A stretch of DNA of 64,000 nucleotides from contig NZ_JBCMNM010000022.1 in NCBI RefSeq assembly GCF_050459865.1, positions 1 to 64,000 of the forward strand. The letters run 5' to 3'. This document shows, in pieces, positions 44,001-51,521 of the stretch. Both the position numbers and the translations under genes were made by a program. The stretch's first letter is position 1; every line of letters starts with the position of its first letter. The DNA is from Rummeliibacillus pycnus_B (lineage in GTDB: Bacteria; Bacillota; Bacilli; Bacillales_A; Planococcaceae). Under the pieces are notes generated by a model. It was not told where the DNA came from. It searched no databases and worked only from the letters and a program-made list of their open reading frames with translations.

Positions 44001-45945
44001 CAGCCCCTTGGGGCGATTCACCTAATAGTAAGGAATAGGAATCTACTATATAATCATAGTCCCCTGCGGGCTGATTCGTATAAGTCACACTTGTTCCAGT
44101 AACCGTACTTTGTAAGATTTTAAAACCAGCAACAACCTTATAGATTTTATAATTGGTTGCATATTGAACTGGGCTCCAAGTCAATTTAATGTCATTGCCG
44201 TTTGAAATGGTATAGGCAAGATTGGTTGGCGTACCCATTGCTTGGCCAGTTAAATTAAGGGATACCGAACTGCCGTCACTTGACTCACCAAATCTTGAAG
44301 AGTACGAATGAATTTCGTACTGATATTGACCTGCCGGCATACTCGTATAATTAATACTTGTACCTGATACCGTGTTTTTAAGAGTTTTTGTCCCGTTTAC
44401 AATTTGATAAACCTTATAGGAAGTTGCATATGGTGATGCATCCCAACTAATTGAAAAACTAGTAGGGCTCGTTATGTTAGATACTTGATTTGCTGGTGCC
44501 ACCATTGTTGGCAATATAAGGGGAAAAGAAAGAGAGGCTCCTTCAGCAGATTCCCCAAAACGGCTATTGAATGAATATACTTGATAGCTATAATCCCCTG
44601 CCGGCATATTGGTATAGGATATGGAAGTACCAGTAACTGTACTCTTTAAAACCTTTTGTCCATTCACAATTTGATAGATTCGATAATTTGTAGCATTTGC
44701 AGCTGGTTGCCAGGTTAAAGAAATATCGTTTCCATTATTAATCTGGTAGTTGAATCTGTCTGGTTTTTCCATAATAACAGGATCCAGTGTTAACGAAACA
44801 TCACTGCCTACCTCTGACTCACCAAATCGACTGCTATTCGATGTAATCTCATATGTATAATCTCCTGCAGGCATATTAGTAAAGGTAGCCGTGGTACTGG
44901 TTACTGTACTTTTCAATACTCGCTGACCATCGATAATTTGATAAACATTATAGCTGTCAGCATAAGAGGCCGAAGCCCATGATAAAACAATATCATTCAA
45001 GTTTTTTATTGTAGAAACGGCATTGCTAGGTGGTAGCATTGACACATTACTTACATTTAGACTAATAGATGCAGCTGTTCCAGATTGCCCAAACCGGTCA
45101 CTTACAGAATAAACCCTATATTCATAGTCCCCTTGTGACATATTTGTAAATTGGGCACTGGTTGATGTAACAGATTTCTGATAAACTTCCTGTCCATTAA
45201 TAACCTGATAAATTTTATAACTATTGGCATAGGTTGCTGCTATCCATTTTAAATTGATATCACTGCCATTTGTTAAAATAAAAGTTAGATTTGTAGGTCC
45301 TTTCATTACTGGATAAACAACATTTACATCGATTGGTGTTGAAGTGGTTGACTCCCCATACAGCGAATTTACAGCTGAAACCACATAGGTATAAGTCCCT
45401 TCATTCGCATTTACAATAGTGTAAGAACGGGATGTAGTGGTTGTTAAGAGCTTTTTTGTCCCATTTTGGGCTAATTGGTAAACCTTATAATTTTCTGCAT
45501 GAGAAGAGGCTCCCCAATTAAGGACAATGTCATTTCCATTTTGAATAGTGTTGGTTAAAGAGGTTGGTGCTACCATTGTTGGATAACTAACGGTAACATC
45601 CACCGGGGCACATGGACCTGATTCACCATATGTGCTCAATGTCGAAACAACATAACTGTGAGTACCTTCAGATAAATTGTTTAAAGAGTAACTGTTGGTT
45701 GTTGCCTTACCAAGTAAGATTAGCTGTCCATCGGTAATTTCGTAAACATTGTAACCTGTTGCACCATATACAGAACTCCATACTAAATTTCCATCATCCG
45801 GGGTAGTTGCCTTATAAGCAAGATTGCTTGGTGGCAAAAGAACTCCACTGTCTGCTGCGAATGCATTCCCTAATGGTGAAACAAGCTGTATCAAAAGAAA
45901 CAGTATAGCAATCATTGAACCGAACTTTCTTTTTCTACCTATCAT
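41077..45945 (-). CDS. Giant secreted surface protein with 13 FN3-like and 3 OmpL47-type repeats
   Basis: A 1,622-residue protein with a signal peptide (MIGRKRKFGSMIAILFLLIQ, then NAFAA). Thirteen repeats of about 90 residues carry the pattern NGNDIxLxWxxAxYAxxYxIYQxxxGQ and SSRFGES (fibronectin-III-like). Three OmpL47-type repeats follow (TEWVNKNVKVNLxATDSESG, TYYSINGS, FYSIDKAGN), nearly identical to each other, then Ig-like and C-terminal beta domains. No LPxTG or SLH motif is visible, so attachment is unclear. It should act in adhesion or biofilm. ATG 45945 has GAGGTGGAG upstream; a c-di-GMP riboswitch controls it. Confidence 0.9.
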   Translation of the reverse strand: MIGRKRKFGSMIAILFLLIQLVSPLGNAFAADSGVLLPPSNLAYKATTPDDGNLVWSSVYGATGYNVYEITDGQLILLGKATTNSYSLNNLSEGTHSYVVSTLSTYGESGPCAPVDVTVSYPTMVAPTSLTNTIQNGNDIVLNWGASSHAENYKVYQLAQNGTKKLLTTTTSRSYTIVNANEGTYTYVVSAVNSLYGESTTSTPIDVNVVYPVMKGPTNLTFILTNGSDINLKWIAATYANSYKIYQVINGQEVYQKSVTSTSAQFTNMSQGDYEYRVYSVSDRFGQSGTAASISLNVSNVSMLPPSNAVSTIKNLNDIVLSWASASYADSYNVYQIIDGQRVLKSTVTSTTATFTNMPAGDYTYEITSNSSRFGESEVGSDVSLTLDPVIMEKPDRFNYQINNGNDISLTWQPAANATNYRIYQIVNGQKVLKSTVTGTSISYTNMPAGDYSYQVYSFNSRFGESAEGASLSFPLILPTMVAPANQVSNITSPTSFSISWDASPYATSYKVYQIVNGTKTLKNTVSGTSINYTSMPAGQYQYEIHSYSSRFGESSDGSSVSLNLTGQAMGTPTNLAYTISNGNDIKLTWSPVQYATNYKIYKVVAGFKILQSTVTGTSVTYTNQPAGDYDYIVDSYSLLLGESPQGAEAQFTLAWPTMTAPTNLSGTTPNISDIALKWDSVPYATSYKVYEIIDGQEVFQRTVTTAYTTFSKVTEGTHTYVVHSYSSRFGESERGSSASFTITFPKVQAPNNLTYSIANGNDITLKWNAATYGTSYSIYQNVDGQLKYLKTVTGTSTTLVNMPEGDYTYEVHTISDRFGETTNGSVVSLSIVFSTMQAPLSLTKNITNGNDIVLSWPSATYATAYNIYQRIDGQLLLIKTVTGTSLTLANMPEGDYQYEVHSYSSRFGESENGSDVSFTLVFPIMQAPVATYSIVNGNDITLKWNATSYATGYNIYQIIDGQEVLKKTVTGTSTTFTNMPEGNYIYVVHSYSSRFGESPIGGTVSFNLDWPIVQAPALQGTIFNANNVTFSWNSVSWANEYHLYELKGDTKVLLYKGTSSSYTAYNLSEEPHLYQVTAYSTRFGESGLSNLVSENIIYPDMQAPIATLRVTGPASAVISWNFVTYANGYNIYELVDGIPVLLANNINNLSYTLSNLSYKNHEYYVTSSSNSFGESGPSNSVIAKLITDTLPPVTTADAASNWTKESQTVKLTATDNESGVAKTYYSINGSDYVEGTSFTVEQEGINEVSFYSIDKAGNKEDVKTVEVKVDKTAPETKADVPTEWVNKNVKVNLLATDSESGVAKTYYSINGSGYVEGTSFTVEQEEINNVSFYSIDKAGNKEDVKTVEVKVDKTAPETKADAPTEWVNKNVKVNLSATDSESGIAKTYYSINGSDYVEGTSFTVEREGINEVSFYSIDKAGNKEDVKKVEVKVDKTAPVITTNFNDYYKLGSTFQLDYETQDYLSGVAIEKVLFTAPNDPLGKVVNSLNQIILNKPGEYTVTIFATDYAGNLQIMKKTFTVFIPASIEVTPNVIKPNTGVFTLRVDLPEGFQANQFDLDTAQLNGVKALSSNNGYYNQAKQGQFKFERSNFTWAAGEQALEFRCNVNGYLVIGQTVVKVLN

Positions 45946-45973
45946 AATCTCCACCTCTCCTGTAAAAAAGGCC

Positions 45974-46001
45974 ATAAAAAAGGAACCTCAAACAAGGTCC
46001 A
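45974..46001 (-). terminator. Riboswitch-linked terminator
   Basis: GGACCTTGTTTGAGGTTCC followed by TTTTTT on the minus strand, directly between the aptamer and the surface-protein start: the expected expression platform. Confidence 0.75.
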
Positions 46002-46021
46002 TAGATCAGTAGAACTATGAT

Positions 46022-46114
46022 TCCTTGTGGCAACCGGCTACCTTCCACAAGAAATATTTCTCATAGGTCAGGCCCTTGGCTTTGCGTCTCATAGTTTCCT
46101 ATGATTTGCCTTTT
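46022..46114 (-). promoter_or_regulatory. Cyclic di-GMP-I (GEMM) riboswitch
   Basis: On the minus strand the conserved GEMM-I pieces occur in order: GGCAAA, a GAAA tetraloop capping CATAG/CTATG, GACGCAAAGCC, GGGCCT, and GGTAGCCGGTTGCC. The aptamer lies upstream of a terminator and the giant surface-protein gene, so c-di-GMP binding should switch adhesin expression. Confidence 0.92.
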
Positions 46115-46233
46115 TCACTTGGTAATTTTGTTACTTTAAGTCTATCATAATCACTTTCGTCATGGGTAGTTTTTCTTATTACCTATTAAGAAATATCTAC
46201 TTCACTTCTCATAGAATTTTAAATCAAATTATT

Positions 46234-46260
46234 ATGTAATTTTTATTCTAAAAATTACAT
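46234..46260. promoter_or_regulatory. 11-bp inverted repeat upstream of the NCS2 permease
   Basis: ATGTAATTTTT and its complement flank five bases, about 45 bases before the permease start. It is a possible operator or leader hairpin; the regulator is unknown. Confidence 0.4.
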
Positions 46261-46305
46261 AGGAGAAATAACATATAGCAAGACAATAGTAAAGGGGGGA
46301 CACGT

Positions 46306-47472
46306 TTGAAAAATTTTTTTCGCGCGATACCATTATCTTTACAGCATTTGTTAGCAATGTTTGGTGCAACAGTTTTGGTTCCAGCACTAACCGGTCTTGA
46401 TCCAGGAAGTGCACTTATTGCCAGCGGTTTAGGAACCTTGATTTTCCATCTTATTACACGTGGGAAGGTTCCTACGTATCTAGGTTCATCCTTCGCTTTT
46501 ATTGCTCCGCTAGCATTGTATGTGGGGAAGTTAAATTCACCAGGTCAAGCAGTTGCAGGTCTTATCAGCGTTTCCATTGTTTATGCCATTGTATCTATTA
46601 TCATTTCAGTTATCGGTTTTGAAAAAGTCCGAAAAGTAATTCCTGCAGTTGTCGTCGGACCGGTTGTAAGTATAATCGGTCTTTCGCTTGCAACCACTGC
46701 GGTGACCAACATGGCTTCTACCCAATGGGATGTCGCTATCGTCAGCCTTCTTGCAGCGATTATTGCTACGCTTGCAGGAACTAAGATGATCCGCCTCTTC
46801 CCGCTCTTAATTGGTCTTGCAATAGGGTATGCTTATGCTGCTATGCGTGGATTTGTTGATTTTGACACCATCGCCAGAGCACCTGCCTTTGCTCTTCCAC
46901 ATTTCGTCATGCCGGAATTCACATGGGTTGTGATCCTCGGAATGGCGCCGATTGCCTTGGTTACCATCATCGAAGACCTTGGACATATGTTTGTTCTAAA
47001 TGAGATTACAGGAAAAGAAGTGACAAAGGACCCTGGATTTTCAAGCATCCTATGGGGGAATGGCCTTGCAACATTAATCTCCGGCTTCATCGGTGGACCT
47101 GCACAAACTACTTACGCGGAAAATCTCGGGGTTCTAGCCATCACACGTCAGTTTTCAAGTAGGATTATTCAAGGTGCTGCTGTTCTTGCGATTCTTCTTG
47201 GCTTGTTCGGTAAAGTTGGAGCTGCTATCCAATCCATTCCAGTTGCAGTGATGGGCGGCATATGTATCTTGTTGTTTGGTATGATTGCAGGAATGGGGAT
47301 CCGTCACATCATTGAGGAAAAAGTTAGTCTGGCTAATATGAAAAATTTAGTCATCGTCGCAATTATCTTTATCATCGGAGTTGGATATGCCCATGGTATC
47401 GCCTACGCCACGGTTGCCGGATTGCTCATCTATTGGCTCGTACCTGATTTTACTACAAAGAACGAAAATTAG
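46306..47472 (+). CDS. NCS2 family uracil/xanthine permease
   Basis: A 388-residue, roughly 14-segment membrane protein. NCS2 signatures: LQHLLAMFGATVLVPALTG at the N-terminus, IIEDLGHMFVLNEITG, and GGPAQTTYAENLGVLAITR. The last motif is closest to UraA/RutG-type pyrimidine transporters. It should import uracil or a related base with protons. TTG start after GGGGGA. Its codon use is visibly richer in G and C than the neighbours, which suggests transfer. Confidence 0.88.
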   Translation: MKNFFRAIPLSLQHLLAMFGATVLVPALTGLDPGSALIASGLGTLIFHLITRGKVPTYLGSSFAFIAPLALYVGKLNSPGQAVAGLISVSIVYAIVSIIISVIGFEKVRKVIPAVVVGPVVSIIGLSLATTAVTNMASTQWDVAIVSLLAAIIATLAGTKMIRLFPLLIGLAIGYAYAAMRGFVDFDTIARAPAFALPHFVMPEFTWVVILGMAPIALVTIIEDLGHMFVLNEITGKEVTKDPGFSSILWGNGLATLISGFIGGPAQTTYAENLGVLAITRQFSSRIIQGAAVLAILLGLFGKVGAAIQSIPVAVMGGICILLFGMIAGMGIRHIIEEKVSLANMKNLVIVAIIFIIGVGYAHGIAYATVAGLLIYWLVPDFTTKNEN

Positions 47473-47474
47473 AA

Positions 47475-47518
47475 TAAAAAGGCCATTCCACAACACTTTT
47501 AGCGGAATGGCTTTTTAT
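47475..47518 (+). terminator. Terminator of the NCS2 permease gene
   Basis: AAAAGGCCATTCC pairs with its near-complement around 14 bases, followed by TTTTTATTT. Confidence 0.85.
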
Positions 47519-47550
47519 TTGTAAGGCAACAACTCGGTCAAAGGAAAATA

Positions 47551-47579
47551 AAACCTCATTTACTTATGATACGGTTCAC
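47551..47579 (+). repeat. rlmH-3'-end direct repeat, copy 1 (in rlmH)
   Basis: Contains the last codons of rlmH (GGT GAA CCG TAT CAT AAG TAA on the minus strand) plus about 9 bases of downstream flank. This is the source copy; staphylococcal SCC elements insert at the equivalent place. Confidence 0.8.
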
Positions 47580-48039
47580 CCTTCATAATCCGATAGCTAC
47601 GATAAATTTGCTCTACCAAAACAAGCTTCATCAATTGATGTGGTAACGTCATTTTACCAAATGATAGTTTATCGTCCGCACGATTTAGTACATCATCATG
47701 CAATCCTAGTGAACCACCAATGACGAAGGCAATTTTGCTGTGGCCATATGTCATGAGATTTTCGATGTCTTTTGATAGTTCTTCGGAGCTTCGCATTTTG
47801 CCGTTGATCGCTAGAGCAATTACGTAACTGTCTGGTGCAATCTTGGCAAGAATACGTTCTCCTTCTTTCTTTTTGACGATTTCCATCTCTGCTTCACTTA
47901 GTTGCTCGGGTGCTTTTTCGTCTGGAACTTCAATGAGATCAATTTTTGTGTAGCCGCTAAGGCGTTTGGCATATTCCTCGATCCCCATCTTCAAGTACTT
48001 TTCTTTTAATTTCCCAACACTTATAATCGTAATACCCAC
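47560..48039 (-). CDS. rlmH: 23S rRNA pseudouridine-1915 N3-methyltransferase
   Basis: A 159-residue SPOUT methyltransferase. It starts ITIISVGKLKEKYLKMGIEEYAKRL and has SAM-site FVIGGSLGL and LSFGKMTLPHQLMKLVLVEQIYR, ending GEPYHK as in all RlmH proteins. It methylates pseudouridine 1915 in helix 69 of 23S rRNA on the assembled ribosome. GTG start, AAAGGTGG 7 bases upstream. Its 3' end is duplicated four more times to the left. Confidence 0.96.
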   Translation of the reverse strand: MGITIISVGKLKEKYLKMGIEEYAKRLSGYTKIDLIEVPDEKAPEQLSEAEMEIVKKKEGERILAKIAPDSYVIALAINGKMRSSEELSKDIENLMTYGHSKIAFVIGGSLGLHDDVLNRADDKLSFGKMTLPHQLMKLVLVEQIYRSYRIMKGEPYHK

Positions 48040-48466
48040 AGGTTATCCACCTTTACATTCAGTTTACAAACAATTTATCCACAAAAGTTATGCACATATC
48101 CACAGGCTAATCCAATATATTGTATACGCTCATTCGTTCGCCACAATATATGTCGCTTGTTCATCGCAATAACTACAATTTGTGGATAACTTTTCTTCCT
48201 CGTTTATTTTTTCCATTATCGGCACTTCTTTTTCTGTTGCCACAAACATGTCTAAAGCGTGTCCTATATGCGTTTCACAGCTATATATTTTCAAAATATT
48301 TCATCCTTTCGATTTCTCTGATTTCCACAGACTTATGCACAATTTATCGATTGTTATCCACAACCCATTGTAACAAATGAAAAGCGAGCAGGAAAGACCG
48401 GTGCTCTCTTTCCTTGCTCGCTTGTGCATATTTTATTATTTTATCTTGTTATTTTAATTATCCACA
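48040..48466. promoter_or_regulatory. DnaA-box cluster between rlmH and htrA
   Basis: Four perfect TTATCCACA boxes (48075-48083, 48181-48189 reversed, 48354-48362, 48458-48466) plus near matches at 48043 (TTATCCACC), 48088 and 48333 (TTATGCACA) and 48096 (ATATCCACA). B. subtilis has a DnaA-box cluster next to yydA (rlmH) that titrates DnaA and restrains initiation; this should be its counterpart. The interval holds no gene. Confidence 0.8.
48379..48422 (-). terminator. Terminator of htrA
   Basis: AAGCGAGCAGGAAAGA pairs with its near-complement around nine bases, then CTTTTCATTT on the minus strand. Confidence 0.75.
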
Positions 48467-49711
48467 TTAATGATTTTTTGAACTATCCGCTAATGTGATT
48501 GTTTTTTCAATTATTTCCCCGCCGCGATACGCTTTGATTTTTACTTGATCGCCAACATGCTTTTTGTTATAAAGTATTTTGCGTAGGTCAATTGAATTAT
48601 CAATTTTTTCGCCATCCATTTCAACGATGACATCATATTGTTCTAAACCAGCTTTTGCAGCAGATGAATTTTTTATCACTTCACTAACGACAACGCCGGA
48701 TGTTACTTCTCCTGGTAATTTAAGTGTATTTCTTTGATGATAAACTGGAACATCTGTTAAGTCGATTAGTGCAACTCCCATTGAAGGTCTTTCAACTTTA
48801 CCAGTTCGTTGTAATTCATCAATAACTGGAATTGCTGTATTAATTGGAATAGCGAATCCTAATCCTTCTATTGTAGATTCGGCAATTTTCATTGAGTTAA
48901 TGCCGATTACTTGTCCTGCTAGGTTGATTAGAGCTCCACCACTGTTACCTGGGTTAATGGCTGCATCTGTTTGTAATACTTCAGATTGCCAATCTTCAGT
49001 ACCATCTTCATTTAAATCAACTGGCACTGTACGGTCTGTTCCTGAAATAACGCCGGTCGTTACAGATCCGTAGAAATCCATGCCTAGTGGATTACCAATT
49101 GCAATGACTGATTCACCTTGTTTTAGTTTATCTGAGTCACCAAATGTTGCGACAGTTTTTACTTTATTGCTTGGAATTGAAATGACAGCTAAGTCTGTCC
49201 ATATATCTTTACCAACTAGTTTTGCTTCTTCTTTTGAACCATCTGAAAATGTTACTTCTAGTTGTTTAGCTCCCTCTACTACGTGATTATTTGTCACGAT
49301 GTATGCTGTGTCACCTACTTTTTTATAGATAACACCTGAACCACTGCCAACTGCTTCTTTTTTACCTTTTTTATTGGAAGAATTACTACTACCTCCATCT
49401 TGGAATGGGAACGTACTCCATAAATCATTTTGAGTTTCTTGAATGTTTGTAATTCCTACAACTGCATCCTTTGTTTTTTCCACTGCATCTGTTACATCAG
49501 TGTTAATTGATGTTGATAGTTGTGGTGTTGTTGTTTTGTTTATTGCCGTATTCACATTTGAACTATTTGGCAAATAACCTACCATAGATGGTAGCAAGAG
49601 CCAAACAAGTAATGCACCAACAATCACGCCAACCACTCCACTAAAGAAATAGCCGGATTTATTGCCACCTTTTCTGCGACTTTTTGTTTCATCATTATCG
49701 TAATATCCCAT
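48467..49711 (-). CDS. htrA: HtrA-like serine protease (DegP/YycK type)
   Basis: A 414-residue membrane-anchored protease. One transmembrane helix (about 21-41) is followed by a Ser/Thr-rich linker, a trypsin-like domain with His143 (NNHVVEGA), Asp173 (DLAVIS) and Ser257 (NPGNSGGA), and a C-terminal PDZ domain (about 320-400). It degrades misfolded exported proteins. It lies downstream of walJ, the usual Bacillales order, with a gap of about 175 bases and a terminator between, so it has its own promoter. Confidence 0.94.
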   Translation of the reverse strand: MGYYDNDETKSRRKGGNKSGYFFSGVVGVIVGALLVWLLLPSMVGYLPNSSNVNTAINKTTTPQLSTSINTDVTDAVEKTKDAVVGITNIQETQNDLWSTFPFQDGGSSNSSNKKGKKEAVGSGSGVIYKKVGDTAYIVTNNHVVEGAKQLEVTFSDGSKEEAKLVGKDIWTDLAVISIPSNKVKTVATFGDSDKLKQGESVIAIGNPLGMDFYGSVTTGVISGTDRTVPVDLNEDGTEDWQSEVLQTDAAINPGNSGGALINLAGQVIGINSMKIAESTIEGLGFAIPINTAIPVIDELQRTGKVERPSMGVALIDLTDVPVYHQRNTLKLPGEVTSGVVVSEVIKNSSAAKAGLEQYDVIVEMDGEKIDNSIDLRKILYNKKHVGDQVKIKAYRGGEIIEKTITLADSSKNH

Positions 49712-49854
49712 TATGCTCTTCCTTTCTGTGTTCTTCTGTTTTGTTACTTATACTTTAACCTACAAAGATTAAAATCAGATGAAAATAAATTAAAAATCAG
49801 TTCAAAATTATAAAGAATGTTTTTGTTACTTATCTTAATTTCCCCATTTACGCA

Positions 49855-49879
49855 TAAAAAAACCCCAAAAATGGGGGAG
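49855..49879 (-). terminator. Terminator of the wal operon
   Basis: CCCCATTTTTGGGG followed by TTTTTTT on the minus strand, immediately past the walJ stop. Confidence 0.8.
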
Positions 49880-49886
49880 AATTATT

Positions 49887-50675
49887 TTATATAGTGACTA
49901 GTTCTGTTGGCTCATTTGCATCTGTATCATACAAGTTTACAAATTCGCCGGGCATAATACCACATGACTGTAAAGTTTGTGAAACGCTCATTCTAGCTAA
50001 ATCCTTCATATTATTATCTTTACTCAAATGGGAAAGATATATACGAGTTGGTTTTTGTTCCACCACTTCGCTCATGGCAACAGCTGCATCTTCGTTACTT
50101 ACATGGCCAAGATCACTTAAGATACGGCGTTTAATAGACCAAGGATATCGTCCCATTTGTAGCATACCGACATCATGATTGCTTTCAAAGACAAATGAGT
50201 CTGCACCTTTAATAATTCCTTTCATACGATCACTCACATAGCCTGTATCTGTAATAACAACAAGCTTTTGACCGTTTTCGTGAAAACAATAGAACATTGG
50301 ATCTACAGCATCATGAGATACCGCAAATGACTCGATATCTAAAGAGCCGAACGTTTTAATGGTTTCCATATCAAATTGAAATCGTTGTTCGACAGGAATG
50401 TCACCAACTAAACCATCCATGGCATGCCATGTTTTCTCATTTGCAAAAACAGGAATGTTATATTTTCTAGCTAGTACACCAACACCTTTAATATGGTCAG
50501 AATGCTCGTGTGTAACTAGAATACCACTTAGTTTTTTTATATCACGGTCAACTTTATCAAATAGCTGCTCCATTTTTTTACCTGTTAATCCTGCATCCAC
50601 GATAAAAGAATGTTCTCCGCTTTCTACATATATGGAGTTGCCCGTACTACCACTGGCTAATACACTGAACTGCAT
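49887..50675 (-). CDS. walJ: WalJ (YycJ) metallo-beta-lactamase-fold exonuclease
   Basis: A 262-residue MBL-fold protein with the metal motif VTHEHSDH (His56, His58, Asp60, His61) and further ligands in DTGYVSD and LSHLS. YycJ is a 5'-3' exonuclease tied to the WalRK operon and implicated in DNA repair/replication-cell wall coordination. It lies 12 bases after walI; AAGGAG is upstream of ATG. Confidence 0.93.
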   Translation of the reverse strand: MQFSVLASGSTGNSIYVESGEHSFIVDAGLTGKKMEQLFDKVDRDIKKLSGILVTHEHSDHIKGVGVLARKYNIPVFANEKTWHAMDGLVGDIPVEQRFQFDMETIKTFGSLDIESFAVSHDAVDPMFYCFHENGQKLVVITDTGYVSDRMKGIIKGADSFVFESNHDVGMLQMGRYPWSIKRRILSDLGHVSNEDAAVAMSEVVEQKPTRIYLSHLSKDNNMKDLARMSVSQTLQSCGIMPGEFVNLYDTDANEPTELVTI

Positions 50676-50687
50676 CGTAAAGACTCC

Positions 50688-51521
50688 TTACTGCTTTTCT
50701 AATTCTTTTTCTTTTGCATTTTGCTCGATATCTACAATTGAATTATCTACCGCATTAACAAAGTAATCTGCTTCTTTCTTTTCACCATTTTCGTCTTTCG
50801 GAAATACGACATGAATATACCAGGTAGGCGACAACACTTGTGTTTCTGTTAATAGTACAAGTGTAGAATATCCAAGCTGTGTTTTCGTAATGGTTGAATT
50901 GGCAGTTAAATAGCCTTGATCAAAAACAGCCTTGATGGCCTGTTGCGATGAAAAGAGCGTATATTTTTCGCCAAAGCTTTTTAATGAGTCAAACATCGTC
51001 TGCTCATAGCGAGTAATTTCTAAATCATCATTCCAATGAAGTATAATCTCGGCATTTTGATTGTAGTAAATCATACGGTTTTCAGAACTTTGGAAGAAAA
51101 TTGCTTGTTTTTCATCCATATCAATCTTCCATAACTTATAAGAACTACCTTTATAAAGATTTTTCTCAACGAACTGGGTCAATGTGTCTTCTGTAATTTC
51201 TGTCAATGGTGATGGATTAGTAATTTTTGATTTTATTACTGTGCCGTTTGGAATTTGAATATGTTGATTTGGTAGATAAGACAATTCATTTGGAGTAAAT
51301 TGTTTAATCTTACCTGAAATATACGATACATTTTCTCCTTCTACAGGCTGGCTTTTAACGGTAATATTCTCATCCTTTAAACGTGTGGAGATATCCGTAT
51401 CACCACCAAGAAGTTGGACTTCCTTATCTTCATTGTAATTTTTCACATACATCGTATAAAGGAAAACATTTAATATCGAAAAAACAATGATGAAAATAGT
51501 TTTCGTTTTATTCCAATCCAA
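50688..51521 (-). CDS. walI: WalI (YycI) regulator of WalK
   Basis: A 277-residue protein with one N-terminal helix (KTKTIFIIVFSILNVFLYTM) and an outside YycI domain. With WalH it binds WalK in the membrane and modulates its kinase activity. The start is TTG 51521 (LDWNKTKTIF), 5 bases after GGAGGTGA and overlapping the walH 3' end by 14 bases; the longer frame to 51569 has no support from homologues. Confidence 0.9.
   Translation of the reverse strand: MDWNKTKTIFIIVFSILNVFLYTMYVKNYNEDKEVQLLGGDTDISTRLKDENITVKSQPVEGENVSYISGKIKQFTPNELSYLPNQHIQIPNGTVIKSKITNPSPLTEITEDTLTQFVEKNLYKGSSYKLWKIDMDEKQAIFFQSSENRMIYYNQNAEIILHWNDDLEITRYEQTMFDSLKSFGEKYTLFSSQQAIKAVFDQGYLTANSTITKTQLGYSTLVLLTETQVLSPTWYIHVVFPKDENGEKKEADYFVNAVDNSIVDIEQNAKEKELEKQ

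Noticed and set aside
27719..47580. A ccr recombinase or other integrase inside the repeat-bounded zone
   Set aside because: No reading frame in the zone resembles a serine or tyrosine recombinase, so mobility is not claimed as active.
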